DNA of 64,000 nt. Source: Subtercola sp. PAMC28395 (lineage in GTDB: Bacteria > Actinomycetota > Actinomycetes > Actinomycetales > Microbacteriaceae). The DNA lies in the NCBI RefSeq assembly GCF_018889995.1, contig NZ_CP076547.1, positions 1,054,001-1,118,000 on the forward strand. The letters run 5' to 3'. The notes beneath the pieces are model-generated. The model was not told the origin of the DNA, did no database searches, and saw only the letters and a program-made list of their open reading frames with translations. Both the position numbers and the translations under genes were made by a program. Of the stretch, positions 1-8,654 are shown piece after piece; within the stretch, counting starts at the first letter, position 1, and the number at the start of each line of letters is the position of its first letter.

Positions 1-540
1 GGGCTCGAGCCGTACGAGCCTGCGATGGTGCAGCCCTCGAGTGTGGATGTTCGCCTCGACCGTTTCTTCAGGCTCTTCGACAACCACAAGTACCCCTTCA
101 TCGACCCGGCCGCCGACCAGCCCGAACTGACGCGGCTCATCGAGGCGGTCGCCGATGAGCCGTTCATCCTGCACCCCGGCGAGTTCGTGCTCGGCTCGAC
201 CTACGAGCAGGTCACATTGCCCGACGACATCGCGGCGAGGCTCGAAGGCAAGAGTTCGCTCGGGCGCCTCGGGCTGCTGACACACTCCACCGCAGGGTTC
301 ATCGACCCCGGCTTCAGCGGGCACGTGACGCTCGAGCTGAGCAACGTCGCCACTCTTCCCATCAAACTGTGGCCCGGCATGAAGATCGGGCAGCTGTGCT
401 TCTTTCAGCTGTCGTCTGCCGCCGAGCATCCATACGGTTCAGCGCAGTACAGCTCGCGGTACCAGGGCCAGCGTGGGCCGACGGCGAGCCGCTCGCACCT
501 GAACTTTCACCGCACCGACGTCTCGGGCGGGCAGCTCTAG
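1..540 (+). CDS. dcd: dCTP deaminase, dUMP-forming (5' end outside window)
   Basis: Deaminates dCTP and, in actinobacterial members, also hydrolyses the triphosphate to give dUMP for thymidylate synthesis. The reading frame is open from base 1 ([20 protein letters not shown]), so about 17 N-terminal residues lie upstream and the ATG at 25 is internal. The conserved block [20 protein letters not shown] (codons 89-108 of the visible frame) and the C-terminal [23 protein letters not shown] segment, quoted here only to position it, match the trimeric dUTPase-fold family and resemble the mycobacterial bifunctional enzyme. It ends with TAG at 540, 16 nt before the next gene. Family assignment is secure; bifunctionality is inferred from resemblance. 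Confidence 0.95.
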   Translation, partial: GLEPYEPAMVQPSSVDVRLDRFFRLFDNHKYPFIDPAADQPELTRLIEAVADEPFILHPGEFVLGSTYEQVTLPDDIAARLEGKSSLGRLGLLTHSTAGFIDPGFSGHVTLELSNVATLPIKLWPGMKIGQLCFFQLSSAAEHPYGSAQYSSRYQGQRGPTASRSHLNFHRTDVSGGQL

Positions 541-556
541 CCCTGCCGGCTGGGCC

Positions 557-1399
557 GTGGCGCGCCGGGTACAGAGAGTCGAATGGATGCTCGCAGACGA
601 GCTCAGCGCAGGTCACAGCTCTGACGACGAGCCGGCGCTCGGCACCCTGCGTTCGGCGCACCATATTGACGGAGGCGCCCAGTTGGCCGAGCTTCGCCGG
701 GCGGTCTTCGGCCCCGGCACGCCCGATGATGTGCGCGATCAGAAGGCCGCCGAGCTCGCCGCCCTCGAGAAGGCTGTCGATGATGAACGTCACGCGGCAG
801 AGCTGCGTCAGCGAGCGGCAGCTGAGCAGTCCGCCCGTCGGCGCGGGCACATGCGATCGCTGAGGCGCAAGTGGATGGTCGCCTCGTTCAGCGTCATCGT
901 CGTGCTTGCCGTAGTCGGTGTGACCTCTGCTCTTCTGGTCGCGGGCCGCCCACAGCCCGGAACTCTGCCAGCAAGTGATGCGGCCGCAAGTACGTTCCCT
1001 GCGCTTTCGCCAGCCGAGGCCGCAGCCCAGTCGCCGGCTCAGGTCTTCACCAGGCCCCAGACCTCGGCCGACATGCCGACCCAGGGCTTTCCGGTCGGGC
1101 TGGTGATCGGGTCATTCCGATTGCTGCGAACCGCGCAGTTCACTCCGACCACAGCTTTCGTGGCCCTGCGCCCCGACGGCGACACCTGCCTCACTGTCTA
1201 TGGCACCGGCACTGACTTCGAATCGAAGTGCACGCTGGCCGAGACTGCACTTCGTGGCGGGATCACCGTCGTCTTCTCGACAGTGCAGAACATGAACCCG
1301 CGCACCGGCTCCGCCGCAGTCTCATCGGTGACCTTCACCGCAGAATGGATGCCCGACGGCCAGTACACCGTGTCGTCAGCCATCACCGTGGCGCACTGA
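557..1399 (+). CDS. Hypothetical single-pass membrane protein
   Basis: 280 residues with a GTG start; an alternative ATG lies ten codons in. Residues 1-103 are charged and probably cytoplasmic, with an Ala/Glu/Arg-rich helical stretch (about 55-100). One hydrophobic segment at about 107-130 (VASFSVIVVLAVVGVTSALL) follows a basic RSLRRK stop-transfer-like motif. A Pro/Ala/Ser linker and an extracellular domain of about 120 residues containing two cysteines follow. The layout resembles anti-sigma-like or sensor proteins, but no ZAS zinc motif or other domain is recognised. It follows dcd closely and may be cotranscribed. I do not recognise the family. Confidence 0.75.
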   Translation: MARRVQRVEWMLADELSAGHSSDDEPALGTLRSAHHIDGGAQLAELRRAVFGPGTPDDVRDQKAAELAALEKAVDDERHAAELRQRAAAEQSARRRGHMRSLRRKWMVASFSVIVVLAVVGVTSALLVAGRPQPGTLPASDAAASTFPALSPAEAAAQSPAQVFTRPQTSADMPTQGFPVGLVIGSFRLLRTAQFTPTTAFVALRPDGDTCLTVYGTGTDFESKCTLAETALRGGITVVFSTVQNMNPRTGSAAVSSVTFTAEWMPDGQYTVSSAITVAH

Positions 1400-1509
1400 G
1401 AAGCACCGACGCGCAGCGACGCGTATTGACTCGCACTGACGCACATCTTTCGGCCCCTGATTACCCTTTCGACGCTCCTGGGCTCCCCGCCAGGTGTGCC
1501 GATGCGCGT

Positions 1510-1563
1510 GGGTGCGCACGAACGTCCCGACGGTCTCTCGTTTCGGGACGCTTGCGCGCACCG
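1510..1563. repeat. 54-bp palindromic intergenic repeat, copy A
   Basis: An imperfect inverted repeat begins with GGGTGCGC and ends with GCGCACC, with inner arms CGTCCCGA and TCGGGACG. A second 54-bp copy lies at 2321-2374, and about 39 of 54 positions agree by eye. It lies between the membrane protein and the HAD gene and ends 22 bp before the likely -10 box of the HAD gene. Confidence 0.7.
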
Positions 1564-1597
1564 GCCAGGGTCTGACGGCACACCGTAGCCTTGGTGG

Positions 1598-2290
1598 GTG
1601 ACTTCAGCCTCCGCCGCCCCCGATTCCGGCTCCTCCGACACCGACCCGATCGACCGCGTCTTCAGGGCGGCACTGTTCGACATGGACGGCACACTCATCG
1701 ACTCGACTCCCGCCGTCGACCGGTCCTGGATCCGCTGGGGGCAGGAGTGGGGCATCCATGACTCGTTTCGCGAAGGCATGCACGGCAGGCCTGCGCGATC
1801 CCTCATCGCCGAGCTCGTCGCTCCCGAGCAGGTCGAAGAAGCGTTGGCCCGGGTGCAGCAGCTCGAACTCGCTGACGTCGACGGCATCACCGTGCTCGAG
1901 GGCGCAGCTGAGCTGATCTCGAGCCTGCCGGATGATCGGCGAGCCATCGTCACGTCGTGCAATCGTCAGTTGGCCCCCGTGCGGCTGCGTGTGGCGAACT
2001 TTCCGGCGCCGAGCGTCGTGGTGACGATCGACGACACGCCCAGGGGCAAGCCCAACCCCGACCCGTTCCTCGAGGGCGCTCGCCGCCTCGGCTTCGATGC
2101 CGCGGACTGCGTGGTGTTCGAGGATGCCCCCGCTGGCCTTGCCGCGGGCCGCGCTGCCGGCTGCTTCACCGTGGGCATTGTGGGCACGCACCCCTCGCAC
2201 GAGCTCGATGCGGACCTCGTCGTTCGGAGCCTCACCCAGGTCACCGTGCGCGTCGTCGACGGCGGCTTCACGCTAGTCGTCACGCCCTGA
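1598..2290 (+). CDS. HAD-superfamily (IA) phosphatase, sugar-phosphatase-like
   Basis: 230 residues. HAD motif I is FDMDGTLIDS (residues 27-36), motif II is the T-S-C segment near 112, motif III is GKPNPDPF (about 147-154) and motif IV is FEDAPAG (about 170-176). This is the beta-phosphoglucomutase/2-deoxyglucose-6-phosphatase branch with a helical cap between motifs I and II. The substrate cannot be read from sequence. The start is GTG, and a TAGCCT -10-like box at 1586-1591 leaves six bases before the GTG, suggesting a leaderless transcript. Repeats A and B flank the gene on both sides, so it is probably monocistronic. Confidence 0.88.
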   Translation: MTSASAAPDSGSSDTDPIDRVFRAALFDMDGTLIDSTPAVDRSWIRWGQEWGIHDSFREGMHGRPARSLIAELVAPEQVEEALARVQQLELADVDGITVLEGAAELISSLPDDRRAIVTSCNRQLAPVRLRVANFPAPSVVVTIDDTPRGKPNPDPFLEGARRLGFDAADCVVFEDAPAGLAAGRAAGCFTVGIVGTHPSHELDADLVVRSLTQVTVRVVDGGFTLVVTP

Positions 2291-2320
2291 CGCACGGTTT
2301 CGCTGGGCGCGTGCTCTGCT

Positions 2321-2374
2321 GGGTGCGCTCACACGGCCCGAACATCGGCTGTGTGGGGACGTTTGCCCGCACCG
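2321..2374. repeat. 54-bp palindromic intergenic repeat, copy B
   Basis: Same length and layout as copy A: GGGTGCGC at the left end, GCCCGA inside, GGGGACG and CCGCACCG at the right. It lies in the short gap between the HAD gene and the 3' end of idi, which converge, so it could serve as a bidirectional terminator. Confidence 0.65.
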
Positions 2375-2391
2375 AGCCCAAAGCCCGGACC

Positions 2392-2928
2392 CTATGCAGG
2401 GTGGGTGCGCGCAATTGGCCCCAACTGCAGGGTGAGCCAGGGGCTGAAGGCCCAGGGGGTCGCAGCGATGGCGGTGAGCAGGGCATCCGGGTCGACCCAC
2501 TGCCATTCACAGACTTCGTCGGGATTGGGCTGCAGGGAATCCGTCACGACGGCCGTGTAGACGGGGCAGATCTCGTTCTCGACGACACCGGCCGCGTCGA
2601 CGGCACGATAGCGGAAGTCAGGCAGCGCGATCTCGAACGAATCGAGTGTCACGCCGAGTTCGGCGTCGGCCCGGCGCACCACGGCGTCACCCATCGCCTC
2701 GCCCGGGGCGGGGTGGCCGCAGAACGAATTCGTCCAGACGCCGGGCCAGGTTCGCTTGGCCAGAGCCCGCCTGGTGACGAGCAGGCGCCCGCCCTGGTCG
2801 AACACGTGGCAGGAGAAGGCGAGGTGAAGCTGGGTATCTGCCGTATGCACGGTGGCCTTGTCGGCCACGCCGATGGGAATTCCGGCGTCAGACAGCAGTA
2901 CGACCTGTTCTTGGACGACTGTCATCAC
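2392..2928 (-). CDS. idi: Isopentenyl-diphosphate delta-isomerase, type I
   Basis: Interconverts IPP and DMAPP and so supplies the allylic primer for the adjacent carotenoid genes. 178 residues is the usual length for type I Idi. The Nudix-like fold is visible: KRTWPGVWTNSFCGHPAPGE holds the catalytic Cys in NSFCGHP, and E-x-E metal ligands lie further on (CEWQWVDPD region). The start is GTG at 2928 or ATG at 2925. It is divergent from crtE with only 34 bp between the starts, so the two probably share a promoter region. Confidence 0.95.
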   Translation of the reverse strand: MMTVVQEQVVLLSDAGIPIGVADKATVHTADTQLHLAFSCHVFDQGGRLLVTRRALAKRTWPGVWTNSFCGHPAPGEAMGDAVVRRADAELGVTLDSFEIALPDFRYRAVDAAGVVENEICPVYTAVVTDSLQPNPDEVCEWQWVDPDALLTAIAATPWAFSPWLTLQLGPIARTHPA

Positions 2929-2962
2929 ACTCTCATTTCTGTCTGTGGGCTACGCTCGAAAG

Positions 2963-4033
2963 GTGGACCCACAGGATCTCGTGGTCGCAGGCACCAGGCG
3001 GCAGAAACATGTCGACGAGGTGCTCGATCGTTTCTTCAGCCTAGCCAAGAACCGCGCGTCTGCAATCGGCCCGCGGTACCTCACGTTGTGGCAGACGCTG
3101 GAAAAGAATACCTCGGGCGGCAAACGCTTTCGCCCGTCGATGGTGATGGGGGCCTACGAGTCGCTGGGCGGTACTGATCTCGAGGCCGCGGCGCACGTCG
3201 GTGCGGCCTTCGAGCTGCTGCACACGGCCCTCATCGTGCACGACGACGTGATCGACCGGGACTTCATCCGCCGGGGCGGCGTCAACGTATCCGGGGTGTA
3301 CCGCGACATCGCCCAGACCGCCGGAATCCCAATACCGGCAGCCGAACACCGGGGGCTCTCGGTCGCTGTCATCGCCGGCGACCTCGCTCTCTTCTATGCG
3401 TTCAGACTGCTCGACCGCAGTGGGATCGATGGGGAGGTGCGCACGCGTCTCCACGACATCTTCGACGAGGCGCTGTTCGCCTCAGCGGCCGGCGAACTCT
3501 TCGACGTCGACTTCTCCCAGCACAGATCGATGCCGACGGTCGACGAGGTCGTTGACATGGAGCGCCTCAAGACGGCCGTCTATTCCTTCGAATCGCCCGT
3601 CGAGGCCGGTGCAGTTCTGGCGGGGGCGAGCGACGAAGCGGTTCGTGCCCTCGCGTCCTTCGGCCGCAACATCGGCATCGCGTACCAGATAGTGGATGAT
3701 CTGCTCGGCGTCTTCGGTGACGAGACGGCCACGGGCAAGACCACTGTCGGCGACCTGCGTGAGGGCAAGCGCACCGTGCTGATCGCCTACGCTTCCGAGC
3801 GCCCCGAGTGGCTCGAGATCTCGCGGTGGCTCGGCCTTCCCGATCTCACCTGGGAGCAGGCGGCAGTTGTGCGGCGCGCACTGGAGGACTGTGGCGCTCG
3901 CGCCTACGCCGAAGATCTGGCCCGCGAGTTCGCCAACCGTGCGGCAGAAGAGCTCGACTCGCCGGCGCTGCCCGACGCTGTGCGAGACGAGTTCAGGCCC
4001 ATCATCGAGACTGTGCTCGGGCGGGTGCGCTGA
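2963..4033 (+). CDS. crtE: Geranylgeranyl diphosphate synthase
   Basis: Chain-elongating trans-prenyltransferase making GGPP for phytoene. The first aspartate-rich motif is HDDVIDRD (residues about 92-99) and the second is VDDLLGVFGD (about 244-253). GGKRFRP near 52 binds diphosphate. 356 residues is normal. The open frame runs back to 2852 inside idi, but GTG 2963 is chosen because the frame before it overlaps idi and TACGCT at 2951-2956 sits six bases upstream, the -10/start spacing seen repeatedly here. First gene of a tightly packed crt operon. Confidence 0.93.
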   Translation: MDPQDLVVAGTRRQKHVDEVLDRFFSLAKNRASAIGPRYLTLWQTLEKNTSGGKRFRPSMVMGAYESLGGTDLEAAAHVGAAFELLHTALIVHDDVIDRDFIRRGGVNVSGVYRDIAQTAGIPIPAAEHRGLSVAVIAGDLALFYAFRLLDRSGIDGEVRTRLHDIFDEALFASAAGELFDVDFSQHRSMPTVDEVVDMERLKTAVYSFESPVEAGAVLAGASDEAVRALASFGRNIGIAYQIVDDLLGVFGDETATGKTTVGDLREGKRTVLIAYASERPEWLEISRWLGLPDLTWEQAAVVRRALEDCGARAYAEDLAREFANRAAEELDSPALPDAVRDEFRPIIETVLGRVR

Positions 4034-4035
4034 CC

Positions 4036-5037
4036 GTGGCCGCAGCTGACCCAGGCGCCCCTGTGGCCCAGAGCGAAGTGACGCGTGCGCGGTCGCTCTA
4101 TGACGCCGTCGCGCACGAGACGGCCCGCATCGTCATCCACCGGTACTCGACCTCGTTCGGCCTGGCGTCCCGGCTTCTCGGGGCAGGGGTCCGCGGGCAC
4201 GTAGAGAACATCTACGCCCTGGTGCGTCTCGCCGACGAGGTCGTAGACGGGGTGGCGGCTTCGGCGAACCTGAGTGCTGAGCAGATCTCTGTGCTCCTCG
4301 ATGCCCTCGAACGAGACACGCTGGAGGCGATGAGGGTGGGGTACAGCACCAACCTGGTGGTACACGCGTTCGCGCTGACGGCCCGCGAAGTCCGATTCGG
4401 CCCGGAGCTCGTCGAGCCGTTCTTCGCCTCGATGCGGGCCGATATCTCAGCCACGGAGCACACGCCGGAGAGCTTCGACGTCTACGTCTATGGATCAGCT
4501 GAGGTCGTCGGGCTGATGTGCCTCGCTGCATTCCTCCAGGGGCATACCTTCAGCGACTCGGAGCGGGCGGCGCTGGTCGACGGCGCCCGGCACCTGGGGG
4601 CAGCGTTCCAGAAGATCAACTTTCTGCGCGATCTGTCTGCCGACTTCGCCGGTCTCGGCCGCAGCTACTTTCCCGGCGTGACCGTCACGTCGTTCGGCGA
4701 GGGGTCGAAGGCGGAGATCATCGCCGACATCGAGAACGACCTGCACATCGCCCGAGGTGTTCTGCCCCTCCTTCCGAAGTCGAGCCGTCGGGCCGTGGCG
4801 CTCGCGCAGGGTCTGTTCGGTGAGCTCACCAGGCGCCTTCGCGAGACACCGGCGGCAGTCCTGGCCGAGACGCGCATCAGGGTGCCGAACCCCATAAAGC
4901 TGCGGATTGCGGCAGAGGCCGCAGCAGGACGACTACCGACAGCGGGTAGAGCAGAACCCACACCACGCAAACCGAACACTGGCCAACCGAACACAGGCCA
5001 ACCAAGATCAGGCCGAACCAACAAGGAGCAGAAGTGA
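4036..5037 (+). CDS. crtB: Phytoene synthase
   Basis: Condenses two GGPP into phytoene. 333 residues from GTG 4036, two bases after the crtE stop; the longer open frame upstream is the crtE shadow. Motifs: YSTSFGLASRLL near the N-terminus, the first aspartate motif VRLADEVVDG (about 66-75) and the second NFLRDLSADFAGLGRSYFP (about 195-213). The last 35 residues are a Thr/Pro/Asn-rich tail with a repeated TGQPNTGQP segment, probably dispensable. The stop overlaps the crtI start (GTGA). Confidence 0.95.
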   Translation: MAAADPGAPVAQSEVTRARSLYDAVAHETARIVIHRYSTSFGLASRLLGAGVRGHVENIYALVRLADEVVDGVAASANLSAEQISVLLDALERDTLEAMRVGYSTNLVVHAFALTAREVRFGPELVEPFFASMRADISATEHTPESFDVYVYGSAEVVGLMCLAAFLQGHTFSDSERAALVDGARHLGAAFQKINFLRDLSADFAGLGRSYFPGVTVTSFGEGSKAEIIADIENDLHIARGVLPLLPKSSRRAVALAQGLFGELTRRLRETPAAVLAETRIRVPNPIKLRIAAEAAAGRLPTAGRAEPTPRKPNTGQPNTGQPRSGRTNKEQK

Positions 5038-6899
5038 CGTCCCCCGAAGCCAGCCCGTCGAGTGACCCGATCGAGAGCGGGCTTGACCGCCAGCAGCGCG
5101 CCGTGGTGATCGGTGCCGGCATCAGTGGCCTCGCCACCGCTTCGCTGCTCGCTCGCGAAGGGTACGACGTCACCGTCGTCGAGAAGCAGCCGGCCGTCGG
5201 CGGGCGTGCCGGCCTGTGGGAGAAGGACGGGTTCCGCTTCGACACCGGCCCGTCGTGGTACCTCATGCCCGAGGTGTTCGACCACTTCTACAAACTCATG
5301 GGTACGAGTGCCGCTGAGCAACTTGACCTGTCGAAGCTCGACCCTGGCTACCGAGTGCTCTTCCAGGATGAGTTCAAGCCGATCGACATCGCGGCATCAC
5401 GTGACGAGAACCTCGACCTGTTCGAGTCGATCGAGCCGGGGTCGGGTGTGCGGATGGCGGGATACCTCGACTCTGCAGCCGAGACCTATGAACTGGCGAA
5501 GAAGTACTTCCTGTATTCCACCTTCGAGGACTTCCGGCCGCTGCTCAAGGAACCCGTACTCAAGCGGTCTCCGCGCCTGGTGCGTCTCCTTCTCGAGTCA
5601 CTCAACAGCTTTGCCGGGCGCACCGTTCGCGACCCACGCCTTCAGCAGATCCTCGGCTACCCCGCGGTATTCCTCGGCTCCTCGCCATATTCCACCCCGA
5701 GCATGTATCACCTGATGAGTCATCTGGACCTCGATGATGGCGTTCTCTATCCCCAAGGTGGTTTCGCGCGGGTGATCGAGAGTATCGAACAGATCGCCAT
5801 CGCCGCCGGAGTCACCATCATCACGGGTGCGAGCGTCACGACGATCACAACCATCGACGACCAGGCAGAGGCCGCGGCGGCCGTCGAGCTCGAGCCAGCA
5901 GGCCCATACGACTACGACACCCACGAGTTCGACACCAACGTGATCGACCGCGCCGAGCTGCGTCGCGTGCTCGAGGGTGAGGTCGAATACGACCCGGCCC
6001 GCCACGGCGGACTCCAGCCTGCGGGTTCGGCCACCGGCACCGTCGAGGCGGGCGAACCCGGCGAAGTTGCGCCTGTCGCAGCATCGACGAAGCGAAAGCC
6101 GAAGGTTTCGGGCATCCAGTACCTCGATGCCGCTGGCACGGCCCACTCGCTCGAAGCTGACGTGGTCGTTGCCGCGACTGACCTCGAGCACGTCGAGACG
6201 ACCATGCTGCTGCCTGAGCTGCAGACCTTCCCTGACTCGTACTGGAAGAAGAAGACCGCTGGGCCTTCCGCGGTGCTCATCTATCTCGGCGTCTCTGGCT
6301 CACTCCCCGAGCTTGCCCACCACACTCTGTTCTTCACCAAGAGCTGGAAAGAGGACTTCGGCAAGATCTTCGGCAAAGCAGGCTTCGGCCGCCGTAAGCC
6401 GACCTCGGTTCCGAGCCCTGCTTCGATCTATGTCTGCCGGCCCAGTGCGACCGATGCCTCCGTTGCGCCAGAGGGCTCGGAGAACATCTTTGTTCTCGTG
6501 CCCATCCCGGCCGACCCCTCGATCGGGCACGGAGGCGAAGACGGCAACGGCTCGGCCCAGGTCGAGGCCATCGCCGACGAGGCGATCGCGCAGATCGGCA
6601 GCTGGGCGGGAATCGACGACTTCGCCTCCCGCATCACGGTTCGCCGCACGGTCGGCCCCGGCGACTTCAAAGACGACCTCAACACCTGGAACGGAACGGC
6701 GCTGGGCCCGGCCCATACTCTCGGCCAGAGTGCGTTCTTCCGTGCCGGCAACGTGAGCAAGAAGGTCGATGGCCTCCTGTACGCCGGTGGGTCGACGATC
6801 CCGGGCATCGGCCTGCCGATGTGCCTCATCAGCGCTGAGCTCGTGATCAAGCGCCTGCGCGGCGACACCTCGACCACTGCCCTGCCCGAGCCGCTCTGA
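5034..6899 (+). CDS. crtI: Phytoene desaturase (lycopene-forming), with internal insertion
   Basis: FAD-dependent desaturase converting phytoene to lycopene. Rossmann motif VIGAGISGLATASLLA (residues about 24-39) and VGGRAG (about 55-60) bind FAD; the C-terminal GLLYAGGSTIPGIGLPMCL is the family signature. At 621 residues it is longer than the roughly 500-550 usual for CrtI. The excess lies at about 275-354: an acidic then Gly/Pro/Glu-rich stretch between TTITTID and KVSGIQY, where relatives have a short strand connection. Starts at GTG overlapping crtB by 4 nt. Confidence 0.95.
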   Translation: MTSPEASPSSDPIESGLDRQQRAVVIGAGISGLATASLLAREGYDVTVVEKQPAVGGRAGLWEKDGFRFDTGPSWYLMPEVFDHFYKLMGTSAAEQLDLSKLDPGYRVLFQDEFKPIDIAASRDENLDLFESIEPGSGVRMAGYLDSAAETYELAKKYFLYSTFEDFRPLLKEPVLKRSPRLVRLLLESLNSFAGRTVRDPRLQQILGYPAVFLGSSPYSTPSMYHLMSHLDLDDGVLYPQGGFARVIESIEQIAIAAGVTIITGASVTTITTIDDQAEAAAAVELEPAGPYDYDTHEFDTNVIDRAELRRVLEGEVEYDPARHGGLQPAGSATGTVEAGEPGEVAPVAASTKRKPKVSGIQYLDAAGTAHSLEADVVVAATDLEHVETTMLLPELQTFPDSYWKKKTAGPSAVLIYLGVSGSLPELAHHTLFFTKSWKEDFGKIFGKAGFGRRKPTSVPSPASIYVCRPSATDASVAPEGSENIFVLVPIPADPSIGHGGEDGNGSAQVEAIADEAIAQIGSWAGIDDFASRITVRRTVGPGDFKDDLNTWNGTALGPAHTLGQSAFFRAGNVSKKVDGLLYAGGSTIPGIGLPMCLISAELVIKRLRGDTSTTALPEPL

Positions 6900-6901
6900 G
6901 C

Positions 6902-7282
6902 ATGGCCGTTCTGTACCTGCTCGGGCTGCTCGTCGCGCTGACGGGAATGGTCATGCTCGACCGGCGCTTCCGGTTGTTCTTCTGGGCCGACGCTCGCCGG
7001 GCATCCATTGTTCTGGTCGTCGGCGTGGTGTTCTTTCTGCTGTGGGATATCGCCGGCATCGGCCTCGGCATCTTCTTTCGCGGCGAGACGGCGTTCACGA
7101 CCGGAATCGTGATCGGGCGCGAACTGCCGCTTGAAGAAGTCTTCTTTCTGACGTTGCTCTGCTACCTCACGATGAACCTGTTCGCTGCGGTGTCGCGGAT
7201 GATCGGCAGGGCCACAGTCGCCCCGAACGGAACACGTGGCCAGAGCGGCCTCGCCGGCCGAAGTGCAGGGCGGCCATCGTGA
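6902..7282 (+). CDS. crtYe: Lycopene cyclase subunit, CrtYe-type
   Basis: 126-residue membrane protein, one half of a heterodimeric lycopene cyclase that closes epsilon rings on C50 carotenoids. About three membrane helices, and the family motif ELPLEEVFFLTLLCYLTMNL (about 76-95) with the paired glutamates. ATG 6902 follows the crtI stop by 2 nt; the stop overlaps the next start (GTGA). The subunit name rests on gene order and resemblance to corynebacterial CrtYe. Confidence 0.9.
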   Translation: MAVLYLLGLLVALTGMVMLDRRFRLFFWADARRASIVLVVGVVFFLLWDIAGIGLGIFFRGETAFTTGIVIGRELPLEEVFFLTLLCYLTMNLFAAVSRMIGRATVAPNGTRGQSGLAGRSAGRPS

Positions 7283-7668
7283 CGTACTGGGCCCTGAACG
7301 CCTACTTTCTCGCGGTGGCGGTGGTGCTGTTCGCCGTGGCGAGGATCACCCGACGCAAGCCGGCCTTCGTGCCGGTGCTCGTCACCCTGGCGGTGCTGCT
7401 CGTCATCACGGCGGTGTTCGACAACGTCATGATCGGCATCGGGCTGGTCGGCTACAACCAGGCGCTGATCTCCGGCGCCTTCATCGGAATCGCCCCGCTG
7501 GAGGACTTCGCATACGCGATCGGCGCCGCCGTGCTGCTGCCTGCTCTCTGGATGCTGCTGCCAGCCCGTGCGGCATCACGACAGGGAAGGCGACCGAACG
7601 GCGCTGCTGCAGCGGCGGCGAATGGACAGGCCCACCCACACCAGACTCGCCCCGAGGAGCACTCGTGA
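7279..7668 (+). CDS. crtYf: Lycopene cyclase subunit, CrtYf-type
   Basis: 129-residue partner of CrtYe. Three to four hydrophobic helices; the motif FIGIAPLEDFAYAIGAAVLL (about 70-89) is equivalent to the PLEE motif of the other subunit. The C-terminal 28 residues are hydrophilic and Ala/Gly/His-rich. GTG start overlaps crtYe by 4 nt and its own stop overlaps the crtEb start by 4 nt, so all three are probably translationally coupled. Confidence 0.9.
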   Translation: MTYWALNAYFLAVAVVLFAVARITRRKPAFVPVLVTLAVLLVITAVFDNVMIGIGLVGYNQALISGAFIGIAPLEDFAYAIGAAVLLPALWMLLPARAASRQGRRPNGAAAAAANGQAHPHQTRPEEHS

Positions 7669-8531
7669 CCAAGCTCGGCCAGGTGCTGCTCTCGTCGCGC
7701 CCGCTGTCGTGGATCAACACCGCGTTCCCGTTCGCGGCCGCGTACCTGCTGACCACCCGCCAGGTCGACCTGACCTTCGTGCTCGGGACCCTCTACTTCC
7801 TCGTGCCGTACAACCTCGCGATGTACGGCATCAACGACGTGTTCGACTATGAATCCGACCTCCGGAACCCCCGCAAGGGCGGTGTCGAGGGCGCGGTGCT
7901 CGGGCGCTCGCTGCACAAGTTGACGCTGTGGAGCGCGGCGGTCACGAACATCCCGTTCCTGGTGTACCTGGTGATCGTCGGTTCGCCGCTCTCCTGGCTG
8001 GTGCTGGCGATCAGTGTGTTCGCGGTGATCGCCTACAGCGCGCCGAAACTGCGGTTCAAGGAACGCCCGTTCGTCGACTCACTGACCTCGAGCACGCACT
8101 TCGTGAGCCCCGCCGTCTACGGTCTGGTGCTCGCCGGTGCAGTCTTCACCCCCCAGCTCTGGGCAATTCTCGCGGCATTCTTTCTGTGGGGCATCGCGAG
8201 TCACGCGTTCGGCGCCGTGCAGGACATCGTCGCAGACCGCGAGGGCGGCATCGCTTCGATCGCCACGGTCATCGGCGGCAGGCAGACGGTACGTTTCGCG
8301 TTCTTCGCCTACGTGCTCGGCGGGTTGCTCATGCTGCTCACCAGCTGGCCCGGCCCGATTGCCGCTGTGCTGGCTCTGCCGTACGCCCTGAGTGTGCTGC
8401 CGTACTGGTCGATCACCGATGCGGATGCTGAGCTCGCCAACGCTGGCTGGCGACGGTTTCTCTACCTGAACTTCGCGACCGGTTTCGTGGTGACGATGCT
8501 GCTCATCTGGTACTGGGCACTCACGCCCTGA
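7665..8531 (+). CDS. crtEb: Lycopene elongase (UbiA-family prenyltransferase)
   Basis: Adds C5 units to lycopene to give C50 flavuxanthin-type intermediates, which CrtYe/Yf can cyclise to decaprenoxanthin. 288 residues with about eight membrane helices. The UbiA aspartate motif NDVFDYESDLRNPRKGG (about 60-76) and the second motif QDIVADREGGIASIATVIG (about 185-203) are intact. Start GTG 7665 is set by the GTGA overlap. Last gene of the crt operon, followed by a hairpin at 8573-8632. Confidence 0.93.
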   Translation: MTKLGQVLLSSRPLSWINTAFPFAAAYLLTTRQVDLTFVLGTLYFLVPYNLAMYGINDVFDYESDLRNPRKGGVEGAVLGRSLHKLTLWSAAVTNIPFLVYLVIVGSPLSWLVLAISVFAVIAYSAPKLRFKERPFVDSLTSSTHFVSPAVYGLVLAGAVFTPQLWAILAAFFLWGIASHAFGAVQDIVADREGGIASIATVIGGRQTVRFAFFAYVLGGLLMLLTSWPGPIAAVLALPYALSVLPYWSITDADAELANAGWRRFLYLNFATGFVVTMLLIWYWALTP

Positions 8532-8572
8532 CCCGTCGCCTGCGCTGGCATTTACGCTGCCGCGCTCGCAAT

Positions 8573-8632
8573 CGTCGGAGATTCCGCTGGAGTACCCCTT
8601 GTAGGCGCGCTGCCCCCGCGGAATATCCGACG
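8573..8632. terminator. Inverted repeat between convergent crtEb and MFS genes
   Basis: Left arm CGTCGG-ag-ATTCCGC (8573-8587) pairs with right arm GCGGAAT-at-CCGACG (8618-8632) around a 30-nt loop. There is no T tract. The position between two gene ends suggests bidirectional termination; it also resembles the other long palindromes in this window. Confidence 0.5.
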
Positions 8633-8654
8633 GTTTCGCTCTCGCGAATTGCCC

